A stretch of 48,715 nt of DNA from an uncultured Acetatifactor sp. (GTDB lineage: Bacteria > Bacillota > Clostridia > Lachnospirales > Lachnospiraceae): positions 1 to 48,715 of the forward strand of contig CAJTVB010000027.1 of NCBI GenBank assembly GCA_910579755.1. Reading direction: 5' to 3'. Numbering within the stretch: the stretch's first letter is position 1; each line of letters starts with the position of its first letter. The notes under the pieces were generated by a model. The model did not search any database and had not been told where the DNA came from. It was given only the letters and a program-made list of their open reading frames with translations. A program made the translations under genes and the position numbers. Shown piece after piece: positions 17,445-25,473 of the stretch.

Positions 17445-18794
17445 ATGGGCAGATTATTTGGAACGGACGGGGTCCGGGGAATCGCAAACGAGGAGCTGAC
17501 TCCTGTGCTTGCCATGCAGCTGGGGCAGGCCGGAGCCTATGTGCTGACAAAAGAAAAGGAGCATAAGCCTACGATTATGGTAGGATGCGATACCCGCATT
17601 TCCGGTGACATGCTGGCCAACGCTTTGATGGCGGGCGCCTGCTCCGTGGGGGCGAACTGTGTGTATGTGGGGGTGCTTCCCACGCCTGCTGTGGCATATT
17701 TAACCCAAAAGTACAGAGTGGACGCGGGGGTTGTGATCTCCGCATCGCATAATCCCGTGGAGTTCAATGGCATCAAATTTTTCGACGGAAACGGATATAA
17801 GCTGCCCGATGAGCTGGAGGATGAAATCGAGGGGCTGATCCGCAGTAATATGCCGGGAATCAAGTTTCCCATCGGTCCCGGTGTGGGCAAGATCAAGTAC
17901 CGCACGGATGCCCGGGAGGAATATATCAATCACTCTACCAGGGCGGTGCCGGTGAATCTGGCTGGCATGAAGATTGTTGTGGACTGCGCTGAAGGCGCTT
18001 CCTACTATACTTCGGTGGAGGCGCTGAAGGAGCTGGGGGGAAATGTGGTAGCCATTCACAACAGCCCTGATGGAACAAACATCAATTCCAACTGCGGTTC
18101 CACACATATGGAGGAGCTGCAGGCCCGTGTAGTCTATGAAAAGGCCAGTATCGGCCTTGCCTTTGACGGCGACGCGGACCGCCTTCTGGCGGTGGATGAA
18201 AACGGCAGTATCGTGAACGGCGACCAGATCATGGCTATTGTGGGCAATCATATGAAGAGCCAGGGGAAGCTGAAGAAAAATACGATTGTAGCTACCGTTA
18301 TGAGCAATCTGGGCTTTTTCCTCATGGGAGAGAAGAACGACATTATCGTAGAGCAGACGAAGGTGGGAGACCGTTATGTGCTGGAGCGCATGAAGGAGAT
18401 CGGTGCAAGTCTGGGAGGAGAGCAGTCGGGACATATTATCTTCCTGGACGAGAATACTACCGGTGACGGTCTGCTCAGCGCCCTGCATTTGCTGCAGGTG
18501 ATGGTGGAAACAGGAAAGAGTCTTTCCGAGCTGGCACAGGTGATGGAAATGCTGCCTCAGGCGCTGGTCAATGCCAAGGTTGCTAACCACAAGAAAGAAA
18601 AATACATGGAGTATCAGGTGATTGCGGATGCTGTGAGACAGCTGGAGGAGAAGTTTGCCGGGGAGGGACGTGTGCTGATCAGGCCTTCCGGCACGGAGCC
18701 TTTAGTAAGGGTTATGATCGAGGGGAAGGATCAACAGGCGATTCGCAGAGAGGCTGAAAAGCTTGCCAATCTGATTCAGGATGTTATGTTTTGA
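17445..18794 (+). CDS. glmM: Phosphoglucosamine mutase GlmM
   Basis: GlmM converts glucosamine-6-phosphate to glucosamine-1-phosphate, the entry to UDP-GlcNAc and thus peptidoglycan and surface polysaccharides. The protein starts FGTDGVRGIAN, with the catalytic phosphoserine loop VISASHNPVEFNG near residue 97, the metal loop FDGDADRLL near 240, and the phosphate-binding RPSGTEPLVRVMIEG near 412. ATG 17445 has GGAGGA upstream and lies 4 bases after ybbR. Length is 449 residues, the family size. GlmM and CdaA are known to interact in Bacillus relatives, consistent with the shared operon. Confidence 0.97.
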   Translation: MGRLFGTDGVRGIANEELTPVLAMQLGQAGAYVLTKEKEHKPTIMVGCDTRISGDMLANALMAGACSVGANCVYVGVLPTPAVAYLTQKYRVDAGVVISASHNPVEFNGIKFFDGNGYKLPDELEDEIEGLIRSNMPGIKFPIGPGVGKIKYRTDAREEYINHSTRAVPVNLAGMKIVVDCAEGASYYTSVEALKELGGNVVAIHNSPDGTNINSNCGSTHMEELQARVVYEKASIGLAFDGDADRLLAVDENGSIVNGDQIMAIVGNHMKSQGKLKKNTIVATVMSNLGFFLMGEKNDIIVEQTKVGDRYVLERMKEIGASLGGEQSGHIIFLDENTTGDGLLSALHLLQVMVETGKSLSELAQVMEMLPQALVNAKVANHKKEKYMEYQVIADAVRQLEEKFAGEGRVLIRPSGTEPLVRVMIEGKDQQAIRREAEKLANLIQDVMF

Positions 18795-18818
18795 GTCGGT
18801 CTCAATGGTAAAAATACC

Positions 18819-18847
18819 TTGTGAAGGAAGTAGAATCATGGTAGTAT
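18819..18847 (+). promoter_or_regulatory. Promoter of the HPr-like gene
   Basis: TTGTGA (18819-18824), 17 bases, TAGTAT (18842-18847), about 50 bases before the HPr-like start. This is a reasonable sigma-A match, so the gene can be expressed apart from glmM. Confidence 0.5.
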
Positions 18848-18898
18848 AGATATAGAGAAGGCCGGAACGCGGCGGAGAGAATTGGAGGGAGTGTCAAA

Positions 18899-19162
18899 AT
18901 GGTAAGTCAGAAGGTAGTGATCAAGAACCCTACAGGCTTGCATCTGAGGCCGGCGGGTATTTTATGTAAGGAGGCAATGCAGTTTAAGTCGCTGATCACG
19001 TTTTCTTTCAGGGGGAATACAGCAAACGCAAAGAGCGTATTAAGCGTGTTGGGGGCCTGCGTGAAATGCGGAGACGAGATTGAGTTTGTATGTGAGGGCG
19101 AGGATGAGCAGGAAGCGCTGAAAATGCTTGTTCAGGCCGTGGAAAGCGGACTTGGGGAATAA
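18899..19162 (+). CDS. HPr-family phosphocarrier protein
   Basis: The 87-residue protein has the HPr fold signature: VIKNPTGLHLRPAG with the phospho-acceptor His at residue 15, and NAKSVLSVLGACV with Ser at residue 46, the regulatory HPr-kinase site in Gram-positives. HPr passes phosphate from enzyme I to PTS IIA proteins and, as HPr-Ser-P, acts with CcpA in carbon control. The usual GLHARPA reads GLHLRPA here, and two extra cysteines (23 and 54) are present. No other PTS gene is nearby. It could be main HPr or a specialised paralogue. It is framed by its own promoter and a strong terminator. Confidence 0.9.
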   Translation: MVSQKVVIKNPTGLHLRPAGILCKEAMQFKSLITFSFRGNTANAKSVLSVLGACVKCGDEIEFVCEGEDEQEALKMLVQAVESGLGE

Positions 19163-19171
19163 GTAAAACTG

Positions 19172-19211
19172 CCGGGATGTCTGTAAGGAACAGATATCCC
19201 GGTTTCTTTTT
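19172..19211 (+). terminator. Terminator between HPr and the convergent lipoprotein gene
   Basis: A 13-bp stem (CCGGGATGTCTGT with ACAGATATCCCGG, one G-U pair) is followed by TTTCTTTTT. It may work in both directions, since the next gene converges from the right. Confidence 0.88.
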
Positions 19212-19250
19212 GTCTGGATGCTGCAGCTCCGTTCAGGGAAGCGAATTTAA

Positions 19251-20405
19251 TCAGCGAAAAGTAAAATTATCGCCGGCTTCCACTACGCAGATCATGGTTT
19301 TTCCTGTATTCAGGACTATTTCATCTCCGTTGTCGTCATAGTATCTGGTAGCGCCGTAATCACTGGTTTTTTCCCAGGTCACATGAATTCCTTTTCCGCA
19401 GGTAAAAAACCAGCCGTCCTGAGTGGTGTCCTGACACTGCAGTGCCAGGTAGCCTTCCCCCAGATCCTCCTGTATGACATTTTGAACAATAATATTCCGG
19501 AAGGATAATTGTTCACCGGTGACTGCGTCTATATGAGGACCATCCGTACCCCGGGACAGATACTGAGAGCGATAATAGAGTCCGTCCTCTTCGTTATACT
19601 CAAAATAGCACCTGGTCAGGGGATAACAGCCTGACATGTCGATATAGGCAGCATTCTGTGCAGATTTACCATATTGCTCCAGGGTGTTGGGGTTTGACTT
19701 TCCAACAAACTGGTAATGGGATCGGTCAGCCAGACCGCGGTATTCCAGAGGATAATTTTTTTTGTTGAAAACTTCCAGCAGTCCAGGACCATTGGCATAC
19801 AGCCGGTGGGGCTTGGAGCGGGTCTCGTCCTCAAAGAAGGCGGCCCCGTCAGTGCCAAGGTGGTCATTGATGGTTTGCGTGTCGGGCTGTGCGATCAGTT
19901 CGTCGATAAAAAAGGGGCCGCCGCTGTGAACGATGCAGGCATCCCACTCAAAGGCCCAATACATATAGTAGGTCCGCAGGCTGCGTACATTTCCTATTTT
20001 TTCAAGATCCTTCCAGTCATCATAGAGCGCCATAAAACGGGTCATGCTGCCTTCTACATTTGCCTCATACAGAACGGAGGCCTGAGAAAGATTATAATGA
20101 GGAACCGCGTTGGCCTCGTTGGGAATAATTACCGCAATAGGCCGGGTGGCAGCGACAGATGCATCTACCCATTCATTTGTCAGCCGGCTCCGGGCCATTC
20201 CTTCATGGGGAGGCAGAGTGTCATCCTCAACGCTGGGACCGGAAGCATCTGTCTCCGGCAGGGGCCGGGAAGGCTGAAGCTCCTGAGAAGACGATAAGGA
20301 AGTTGAATCAGAAGAATCCGTCTCTCCGGGGGCGTTTTCCGGGCCGCAGGCACACAGGCACACAGCCAGAGCGGCAAGGATCAATAAAATTTTGGTATTT
20401 TTCAT
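19251..20405 (-). CDS. DUF3048 (YerB-like) lipoprotein
   Basis: The N-terminus is a lipoprotein signal (LLILAALAVCLCAC, lipid-bearing Cys near residue 20), so the protein is anchored on the outer face of the membrane. A Ser/Thr/Asp/Glu-rich linker (about 21-70) precedes the DUF3048 region: RPIAVIIPNEANAVPHYNLS, VEGSMTRFMALYDDW and the C-terminal WEKTSDYGATRYYDDNGDEI segment. The Bacillus relative is YerB, of unknown biochemical role. AGGAGATATAATA precedes the ATG. It is transcribed toward HPr from its own promoter. Length is 384 residues. Confidence 0.9.
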   Translation of the reverse strand: MKNTKILLILAALAVCLCACGPENAPGETDSSDSTSLSSSQELQPSRPLPETDASGPSVEDDTLPPHEGMARSRLTNEWVDASVAATRPIAVIIPNEANAVPHYNLSQASVLYEANVEGSMTRFMALYDDWKDLEKIGNVRSLRTYYMYWAFEWDACIVHSGGPFFIDELIAQPDTQTINDHLGTDGAAFFEDETRSKPHRLYANGPGLLEVFNKKNYPLEYRGLADRSHYQFVGKSNPNTLEQYGKSAQNAAYIDMSGCYPLTRCYFEYNEEDGLYYRSQYLSRGTDGPHIDAVTGEQLSFRNIIVQNVIQEDLGEGYLALQCQDTTQDGWFFTCGKGIHVTWEKTSDYGATRYYDDNGDEIVLNTGKTMICVVEAGDNFTFR

Positions 20406-20551
20406 TATTATATCTCCTGGTATGGATGGTCACTTTCTGCTTTGAATAAGCTGTTATTTCGTAAATTGCTTCGAAGCACAAACGCATCATTCGGGAAATC
20501 AGAGATTTCCCTTATTTGCGGGCATTCGCCCTGCTCATTGCTTACACGAAT

Positions 20552-20580
20552 AGTATATCATAATAAAACCCACCGGTCAC
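20552..20580 (-). promoter_or_regulatory. Promoter of the DUF3048 lipoprotein gene
   Basis: On the minus strand: GTGACC (-35), 17 bases, TATACT (-10). The start site would be near 20545, giving a 5' leader of about 140 bases with several hairpins: GCTTCGAAGC (20468-20477), GGGAAATC-AGA-GATTTCCC (20493-20511) and GGGC-ATTC-GCCC (20520-20531). Confidence 0.55.
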
Positions 20581-20617
20581 CTGGCAGGCAAAAAATTAAG
20601 ATTTTTTTAGAAAAACA

Positions 20618-21076
20618 TTACCAGCTGTAAGCCAGAACGGCTGTTAAAATTCCCAAAAGCGCCCCCATCAGCACCTGGAGAGGGGTATGTCCCACGAATT
20701 CTTTCAACTTGTCATGGGCTGAAATTTCGCTTCGTCCCATATCCTCAAAGGTGCGCAGAATATCATTCAGAATCTTGGCCTGGATTCCCGTTTCCCTGCG
20801 GACGCCCATGGCATCATACATAACGACGATAGCGAACAGCAGGGCAATGGTGAAGGGAAAGCTTCCTGCTCCATATTCATAACAGGTGCCGGCGGCCAGC
20901 GCGCAAACGGTGGCCGAGTGGGAGCTGGGCATTCCGCCGCTGCCTACCAGCCGCTCCGCATGGAATTCCTTTAAAAGAATGGTGTGTATAACTGTTTTCA
21001 AAATTTGAGCCACCAGCCATCCGGCGGCGGCAGTAAAGAAAAGCTTGTTTTGCAAAAAATCCTGAAAAAAGTTCAT
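20618..21076 (-). CDS. DUF212 / divergent PAP2 family membrane protein (YuiD-like)
   Basis: The protein has the DUF212 signature SGGMPSSHSATVCALA near residue 45, KTVIHTILLKEF before it and VVMYDAMGVRRETGIQAKIL near residue 85, with four or five hydrophobic segments. These proteins resemble acid phosphatases of the PAP2 superfamily, but the full catalytic triad is usually not conserved and no reaction is proven. I chose the start at 21076 because GGGAG lies 8 bases upstream on the minus strand. The longer frame to 21148 adds a cysteine-rich stretch without support. Length is 152 residues, the family size. It is divergent from the GT2 gene. Confidence 0.9.
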   Translation of the reverse strand: MNFFQDFLQNKLFFTAAAGWLVAQILKTVIHTILLKEFHAERLVGSGGMPSSHSATVCALAAGTCYEYGAGSFPFTIALLFAIVVMYDAMGVRRETGIQAKILNDILRTFEDMGRSEISAHDKLKEFVGHTPLQVLMGALLGILTAVLAYSW

Positions 21077-21178
21077 GTGAATAACTCCCGGTAACAAAAG
21101 AATCTGCTGGCTTCGACGCAGACAGTAACATGATGCACACAAAAACATCTCACGGAACTACTCCGTGGACAGTAATTC

Positions 21179-21207
21179 ATTATAACCTAAAAATCTCCGT
21201 AAGTCTA
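21179..21207 (-). promoter_or_regulatory. Promoter of the DUF212 gene
   Basis: On the minus strand: TAGACT (-35, at 21202-21207), 17 bases, TATAAT (-10, at 21179-21184). It lies back to back with the plus-strand promoter at 21217, so a regulator binding here could affect both genes. A CACGGA-ACTAC-TCCGTG hairpin occupies the leader near 21151-21167. Confidence 0.55.
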
Positions 21208-21216
21208 TTATACTCT

Positions 21217-21245
21217 TTTCAAATCCTTGTGAATTATGCTAGAAT
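21217..21245 (+). promoter_or_regulatory. Promoter of the GtrB-like glycosyltransferase gene
   Basis: TTTCAA (21217-21222), 17 bases, TAGAAT (21240-21245) with an extended TGC before the -10. The predicted start site supports ATG 21271 rather than earlier starts. Confidence 0.55.
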
Positions 21246-21270
21246 GAAAAAACATATGGAGGAAAAAGAT

Positions 21271-22200
21271 ATGAGTCTGCTGAGCGTAATCGTTCCCTGT
21301 TATAATGAGGAAGAGAATATAAGGCCTTTTTTTCAGGAATTGGTAAAAAATGATTCTTTTTTCCAGGAAAATCAGATTGATCTGGAAGTGTTATATATTG
21401 ATGACGGCTCCGGAGACAGAACTGTGGAGGAGATAAAAAAGCTGCGGGAAGAGGACGAGAGGGTCCATCTCCTTTCTTTTTCGCGGAATTTCGGCAAGGA
21501 AGCCGCCATCTATGCAGGGCTGGAAAATGCGTCGGGGGATTATGCGGTGATTATGGATGTGGATCTGCAGGATCCGCCCGCCCTGCTTCCGGAGATGTTT
21601 TCCCATATAAGGCAGGGCTATGATTCTGTGGCTACCAGGCGGGTAAGCCGGAAGGGGGAGCCGCCGGTCAGGAGCTTTTTTGCCAGGATGTTTTATCGTC
21701 TGATGAAACGGATTGCCAAAACAGAGATCATGGACGGAGCCCGGGATTACCGGCTGATGACCAGGCAGATGGTGGACGCTATTCTATCCATGCAGGAATA
21801 TAATCGATTTTCCAAGGGGATTTTCGGCTGGGTGGGTTTCCGCACCAAATGGCTGGAATATGAGAATGTGGAACGGGCGAGGGGAGAGACAAAGTGGAAC
21901 TTCTGGAAGCTGTTTCTATATTCTCTGGACGGAATTGCGGCCTTTTCCACATTGCCGCTGATGCTGGCTTCCGTTGCAGGGGGGCTTTTCTGCCTGCTGG
22001 CTTTTGTGATGATTATATTCATCATTGTGAGAAAACTGATCTTCGGAGACCCGGTGTCGGGCTGGCCCTCCCTGGTGTGTATTATACTGATGACCAGCGG
22101 CGTGCAGTTTTTCTGCACAGGAATTTTGGGGCAGTACCTGGCCAAGACTTATCTGGAGGTGAAAAAGCGCCCCATTTATTTGGTGAAGGAGAAACTGTAG
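21271..22200 (+). CDS. GtrB/DPM1-like polyprenyl-phosphate glycosyltransferase
   Basis: This GT2 enzyme is of the type that moves a sugar from a nucleotide donor to undecaprenyl phosphate on the cytoplasmic face, for later use outside the cell. Residues 1-110 show LSVIVPCYNEEENI, LYIDDGSGD, LLSFSRNFGKEAAIYAGLE and the catalytic VIMDVDLQDPP. The MDGARDYRLM segment near residue 155 is typical of GtrB. Two C-terminal membrane helices lie at about 235-262 and 270-295. I chose ATG 21271 because GGAGG lies 8 bases upstream. Length is 309 residues. The partner flippase and GtrC-like transferase are not nearby. Confidence 0.9.
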   Translation: MSLLSVIVPCYNEEENIRPFFQELVKNDSFFQENQIDLEVLYIDDGSGDRTVEEIKKLREEDERVHLLSFSRNFGKEAAIYAGLENASGDYAVIMDVDLQDPPALLPEMFSHIRQGYDSVATRRVSRKGEPPVRSFFARMFYRLMKRIAKTEIMDGARDYRLMTRQMVDAILSMQEYNRFSKGIFGWVGFRTKWLEYENVERARGETKWNFWKLFLYSLDGIAAFSTLPLMLASVAGGLFCLLAFVMIIFIIVRKLIFGDPVSGWPSLVCIILMTSGVQFFCTGILGQYLAKTYLEVKKRPIYLVKEKL

Positions 22201-22386
22201 GAGATGTTATCACAATTTATGACTGTTTAAACTTTATTTTAACACTTTCTTAACGGCGAAACGCTTTCGGGAATCGTAATATTATGGTATAATTTGACGG
22301 TAAACTGAAGGAAGGGCCAAAATATATCGGAAAATGCCAGATATATGGAGGCAAAGGGGATCGACATAAGAAAGGGGAATTTCATT

Positions 22387-22764
22387 ATGGAGATTAGTGT
22401 TTTGAAGGATTATGAGCTGGAACGTTATATTACGGAAATCATGCTCGACATTGGAGTACCTGCTCATCTGAAGGGATATCACTATCTGCGGGACGCGATA
22501 ATGATGTCCGGAAGGGACATGGAGGTGGTCAGCAGTGTGACCAAGCTGCTTTATCCGGCTATTGCCCGAAGGTTTCGAACCACAGACCAGAAGGTAGAGA
22601 GGGCTATCCGCAATGCCATTGAGGTGTCCTGGACCAGAGGAAATGCGGAGACTTTTGAGAAAATGTTTGGGTATTCCGCCCAGTCGGGCAGGTCAAGGCC
22701 CACCAACAGCGAGTATATTGCAAGGATTGCGGACAAGGTACGTCTGGACGTGAGAGCCATGTAG
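22387..22764 (+). CDS. Receiver-less Spo0A-type DNA-binding protein
   Basis: The whole 125-residue protein corresponds to the C-terminal DNA-binding domain of Spo0A, the master regulator of sporulation: ITEIMLDIGVPAHLKGYHYL, VTKLLYPAIARRF, the recognition helix VERAIRNAIEVSWTRG and RPTNSEYIARIADKVRL. The phospho-acceptor receiver domain is absent and no room for it exists upstream. ATG 22387 follows AAAGGGGAA. An extended -10 (TGGTATAAT, 22285-22293) lies upstream, with only a weak -35. It may compete for or bind 0A boxes constitutively. The first 15 residues (MEISVLKDYELERYI) are not part of a receiver. Confidence 0.9.
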   Translation: MEISVLKDYELERYITEIMLDIGVPAHLKGYHYLRDAIMMSGRDMEVVSSVTKLLYPAIARRFRTTDQKVERAIRNAIEVSWTRGNAETFEKMFGYSAQSGRSRPTNSEYIARIADKVRLDVRAM

Positions 22765-22816
22765 TTGAGAGCAGCTCGGTGAGGGGAAAGGAGCGGAGTA
22801 CTTTTAGGAAAACAGG

Positions 22817-22843
22817 AGCAGCCGGTGAAAGCCGGCTGCTTTT
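22817..22843 (+). terminator. Terminator of the Spo0A-like gene
   Basis: AGCAGCCGG pairs with CCGGCTGCT across a 6-base loop and runs into TTTT. It is a strong intrinsic terminator that also insulates the polysaccharide locus downstream. Confidence 0.9.
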
Positions 22844-22845
22844 GC

Positions 22846-22874
22846 TTGTAAGCATTTTCCAAATGTGCTAAAAT
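22846..22874 (+). promoter_or_regulatory. Promoter of polysaccharide locus A
   Basis: TTGTAA (22846-22851), 17 bases, TAAAAT (22869-22874) with an extended TGC. It follows directly on the terminator and lies 54 bases before the first gene of a long same-strand run that reaches 34164. Confidence 0.65.
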
Positions 22875-22927
22875 GTATCCAATTACAGTCTTGGTCATAT
22901 CAAGGAGACTGATAGAAAGGAAACAGA

Positions 22928-23836
22928 ATGAGGAAGGATAGCTCATGGGCAGACGGACTGCTGACAGGAGAGATATTACTCATCGGGACTGCGGAGATCG
23001 CCCACCTGTGGGGAGTGCTTCTGCACAGGCCATTTTCAGAGTGTGTGCTGGTATTTACTGTGCTGGCGGCAGTTCTGCTGGCCGGGGCGGCGGCACTGGC
23101 TGCTGTAAGGCTCCACAGAGAGGGACGGGGCCGGAAGCTTCCGGATAAAAGCGTCTTGACGGGAAACCCTGGGGAATGGATCCTTTTATTGATTTTGGGC
23201 CTGATGATTATATGGCAGATTTTATTTACGGCTTCAGGAGAGAATATATACCGTCAGGGGGATATGACAGTGGAAACCGTGGGAAGCTTTCTTCAGAGCA
23301 ACGGCATCTATCAGGTAAACCCTTTGACAGGAGGAGCTTACCTGGAGGGAATTCCACTGCGGTTGAAAATTTTGTGCCTGCCCGCTCTGTATGGGGCAAT
23401 ATGCAGCATTTTTCGGCTTGATCCGCGTCTGGCGGTCTGGCATGTGGTTCCGGTGATTACCTTGATCAGCTGCTATGCGGCGTACAGCTGTCTGGGAAGA
23501 TGCCTTTTTCCCGAAAGCAGAAAAAAACGCCTTACCTTTCTCATTGCGGTTGGCTGCCTGCTGTGGGCAGGAAGCTATGCCTTCGGAATGGACGGATTTG
23601 GGGTGCTTTACAGTGGATGGAGGGGATTGACCATTCGCAATTGCGTGATTTTGCCGTATTTATTTTCGCTGTGCCTGAGGAAAAAATGGTTTCAAGTTCT
23701 TTTATGTGCAGCGGCGGAAGCATGCATTGTCTGGACTCTTTACGGTTTGGGTGCAGGCGTGGTGATTTCTCTGGGAATGGCGGGAATCGGATTCTGGCTT
23801 CGGCACAGAATGAGAGGATCTGGAGAAGGAATATAA
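22928..23836 (+). CDS. Multi-pass membrane protein at the head of locus A, unknown
   Basis: I do not recognise a family with confidence. The 302-residue protein has about seven hydrophobic segments and an outside-facing loop (GENIYRQGDMTVETVGSFLQ, residues about 105-125) like the long first loops of lipid-linked-sugar transferases and of DUF6077-type membrane proteins. It ends abruptly at a short basic tail, and the next gene is another membrane protein in a different frame 22 bases on. The two together would make a roughly 580-residue protein. AAAGGAAACAG precedes ATG 22928. Confidence 0.7.
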   Translation: MRKDSSWADGLLTGEILLIGTAEIAHLWGVLLHRPFSECVLVFTVLAAVLLAGAAALAAVRLHREGRGRKLPDKSVLTGNPGEWILLLILGLMIIWQILFTASGENIYRQGDMTVETVGSFLQSNGIYQVNPLTGGAYLEGIPLRLKILCLPALYGAICSIFRLDPRLAVWHVVPVITLISCYAAYSCLGRCLFPESRKKRLTFLIAVGCLLWAGSYAFGMDGFGVLYSGWRGLTIRNCVILPYLFSLCLRKKWFQVLLCAAAEACIVWTLYGLGAGVVISLGMAGIGFWLRHRMRGSGEGI

Positions 23837-23858
23837 GAGGGAGGAAGGGAGCCGGAAC

Positions 23859-24692
23859 ATGTGGGAGCTGATGGGAAACGCCTGGAGAGGCTGGCTGGAA
23901 TTTACGAGTAACGGAAAGCTTTGCGCCCTTTTTCTGGCTTCACTTGTTTTTTTGTGGGTATATTATAAAAGGGCAGAGCAGAAAAATGTATTGATTTACG
24001 GGGCGATGATGACGGGATTTTGCATTGTGCCGGCTACGGCTGCAGTCCTGATGGTATATCAGACAAAATTTTATGATTATCAGTGGATCTGGAGCATGGT
24101 TCCCATGACACTGGTGACGGCGGAGGCTGCAGTGGTGCTGTTGGCCAAGTGCTGGCCGGACTTTCCCGGCGTCGGCTGGAAAAAGGGACTGCCCGTGGCA
24201 TTGTTCCTGCTGGGGATTCTGGGGCTCAGCGGCGGAATGGGGATCGGATCCGGAAATTCCGGGCAGACCTGGAAGCCCGGAGCTGATCGGGAAAGCCGAA
24301 TATGGGCCCAGGAGACTCTGGCGCTGGTTAAGGAACGGTTTCAGGGAAGGGATATCTGCCTGTGGGCGCCCAGGGAGATCATGGAATATGCCAGAGAGAC
24401 GGACAGCGGAATCTGTCTGCTGTACGGCAGGAATATGTGGGATCCGTCCCTGAACGCATATTCCTATGACACCTTTTATCAACAGGAGGCATCTTTGGCC
24501 GTGTGGATGAGCAGCGTGCCGGAAACCGGGGGAACGGACGGCGGAAGCGACTGTGCTCAGGCCGTGTGGGATGCCGGGGTGAACTGCATTTTGCTGCCGG
24601 AGCAGGCGGCGGAGGAAACAGTGGCCTGCTTTGAGGAAGTTCTGGGGATCCGCGCGGAAAAGATTCCGGGATATTATCTGTTGGTCATGTGA
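23859..24692 (+). CDS. Membrane protein with C-terminal soluble domain, unknown
   Basis: The 277-residue protein has four or five hydrophobic segments to about residue 140, followed by a soluble C-terminal half (from about SRIWAQETLALVKERFQGRD) that probably lies outside the cell. There is no catalytic motif I can name. GGGAGG precedes ATG 23859. With the gene before it, the layout (many membrane helices, then an extracellular domain) resembles a single membrane glycosyltransferase-like protein split into two. Whether this is natural or a recent frameshift cannot be told from one sequence. The ribosome site favours a true second gene. Confidence 0.7.
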   Translation: MWELMGNAWRGWLEFTSNGKLCALFLASLVFLWVYYKRAEQKNVLIYGAMMTGFCIVPATAAVLMVYQTKFYDYQWIWSMVPMTLVTAEAAVVLLAKCWPDFPGVGWKKGLPVALFLLGILGLSGGMGIGSGNSGQTWKPGADRESRIWAQETLALVKERFQGRDICLWAPREIMEYARETDSGICLLYGRNMWDPSLNAYSYDTFYQQEASLAVWMSSVPETGGTDGGSDCAQAVWDAGVNCILLPEQAAEETVACFEEVLGIRAEKIPGYYLLVM

Positions 24693-24702
24693 GGGTAAGG
24701 CT

Positions 24703-25461
24703 GTGAAGGAATTAGTGAGTATTATTGTACCTGTATATAATGTGGAAGGCCTGATCTGTGAGACCATGGACTGTGTGCGGGCCCAGACATGGCAATGCTG
24801 GGAGCTCCTTCTTGTGGAGGATGGGAGCAGCGACGGCACCATACAGGTGATCAAAAGGTATATGGAGGAAAAGGGGGATGAACGTATCCGCCTGATCCGT
24901 CAGCCCCGGAATCTGGGGGCAGCCCAGGCCAGGAACAGAGGGCTTTTGGAAGCCTCGGGCAGGTATATTGCCTACCTGGATTCGGATGACCTTTGGGAGC
25001 CTGAGAAGCTGGAGAAGGAGCTTGCTTTTTTGAAAGAAACAGGAGCGGCTTTTGTGTTCACCGGCTATGAATTTGCAGATCAAAATGGAAAGGGTACGGG
25101 GAAGGTGGTCAGAGTGCCCCGCACCTTGACTTACCGGCAGGCGCTGAGTAATACTACTATATTTACTTCAACCGTTATGTTCGATATGGAAAAGACAGGG
25201 CGGGAGCTTCTGGAGATGCCGCAGATAAAGAGTGAGGACACGGCCCTTTGGTGGAAGGTGCTCAGAAGCGGTTATACGGCATGGGGACTGGATGAAAATC
25301 TTGTCAGATACAGAAGGTCCAGGGGCTCTTTGTCTGCCAACAAGCTGGAAGCGCTCCGACGGATCTGGAACCTGTACCGAAGGGCAGAGGGGTTGAGCAT
25401 ACCTGTCAGTATGGGACATTTCTGTCTCTGGGCGGTGAGAGCCGTGAAGAGAAGGGTGTAG
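24703..25461 (+). CDS. GT2 family glycosyltransferase
   Basis: Residues 1-95 are a GT-A domain: VSIIVPVYNVEG, LLVEDGSSDGT, RNLGAAQARNRGL and the metal-binding YLDSDDLWEPEK. The end, after about residue 180, carries EDTALWWKVLRSGY and RYRRSRGSLSANK, as in TagGH/EpsJ-like enzymes of capsule loci. I chose GTG 24703, preceded by GAGGGTAAGG, rather than the upstream ATG 24631 inside the previous gene. Length is 252 residues. It is cytoplasmic and probably adds one sugar to the lipid-linked repeat unit. Donor and acceptor are unknown. Confidence 0.9.
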   Translation: MKELVSIIVPVYNVEGLICETMDCVRAQTWQCWELLLVEDGSSDGTIQVIKRYMEEKGDERIRLIRQPRNLGAAQARNRGLLEASGRYIAYLDSDDLWEPEKLEKELAFLKETGAAFVFTGYEFADQNGKGTGKVVRVPRTLTYRQALSNTTIFTSTVMFDMEKTGRELLEMPQIKSEDTALWWKVLRSGYTAWGLDENLVRYRRSRGSLSANKLEALRRIWNLYRRAEGLSIPVSMGHFCLWAVRAVKRRV

Positions 25462-25473
25462 GAGGTTTTTTCA

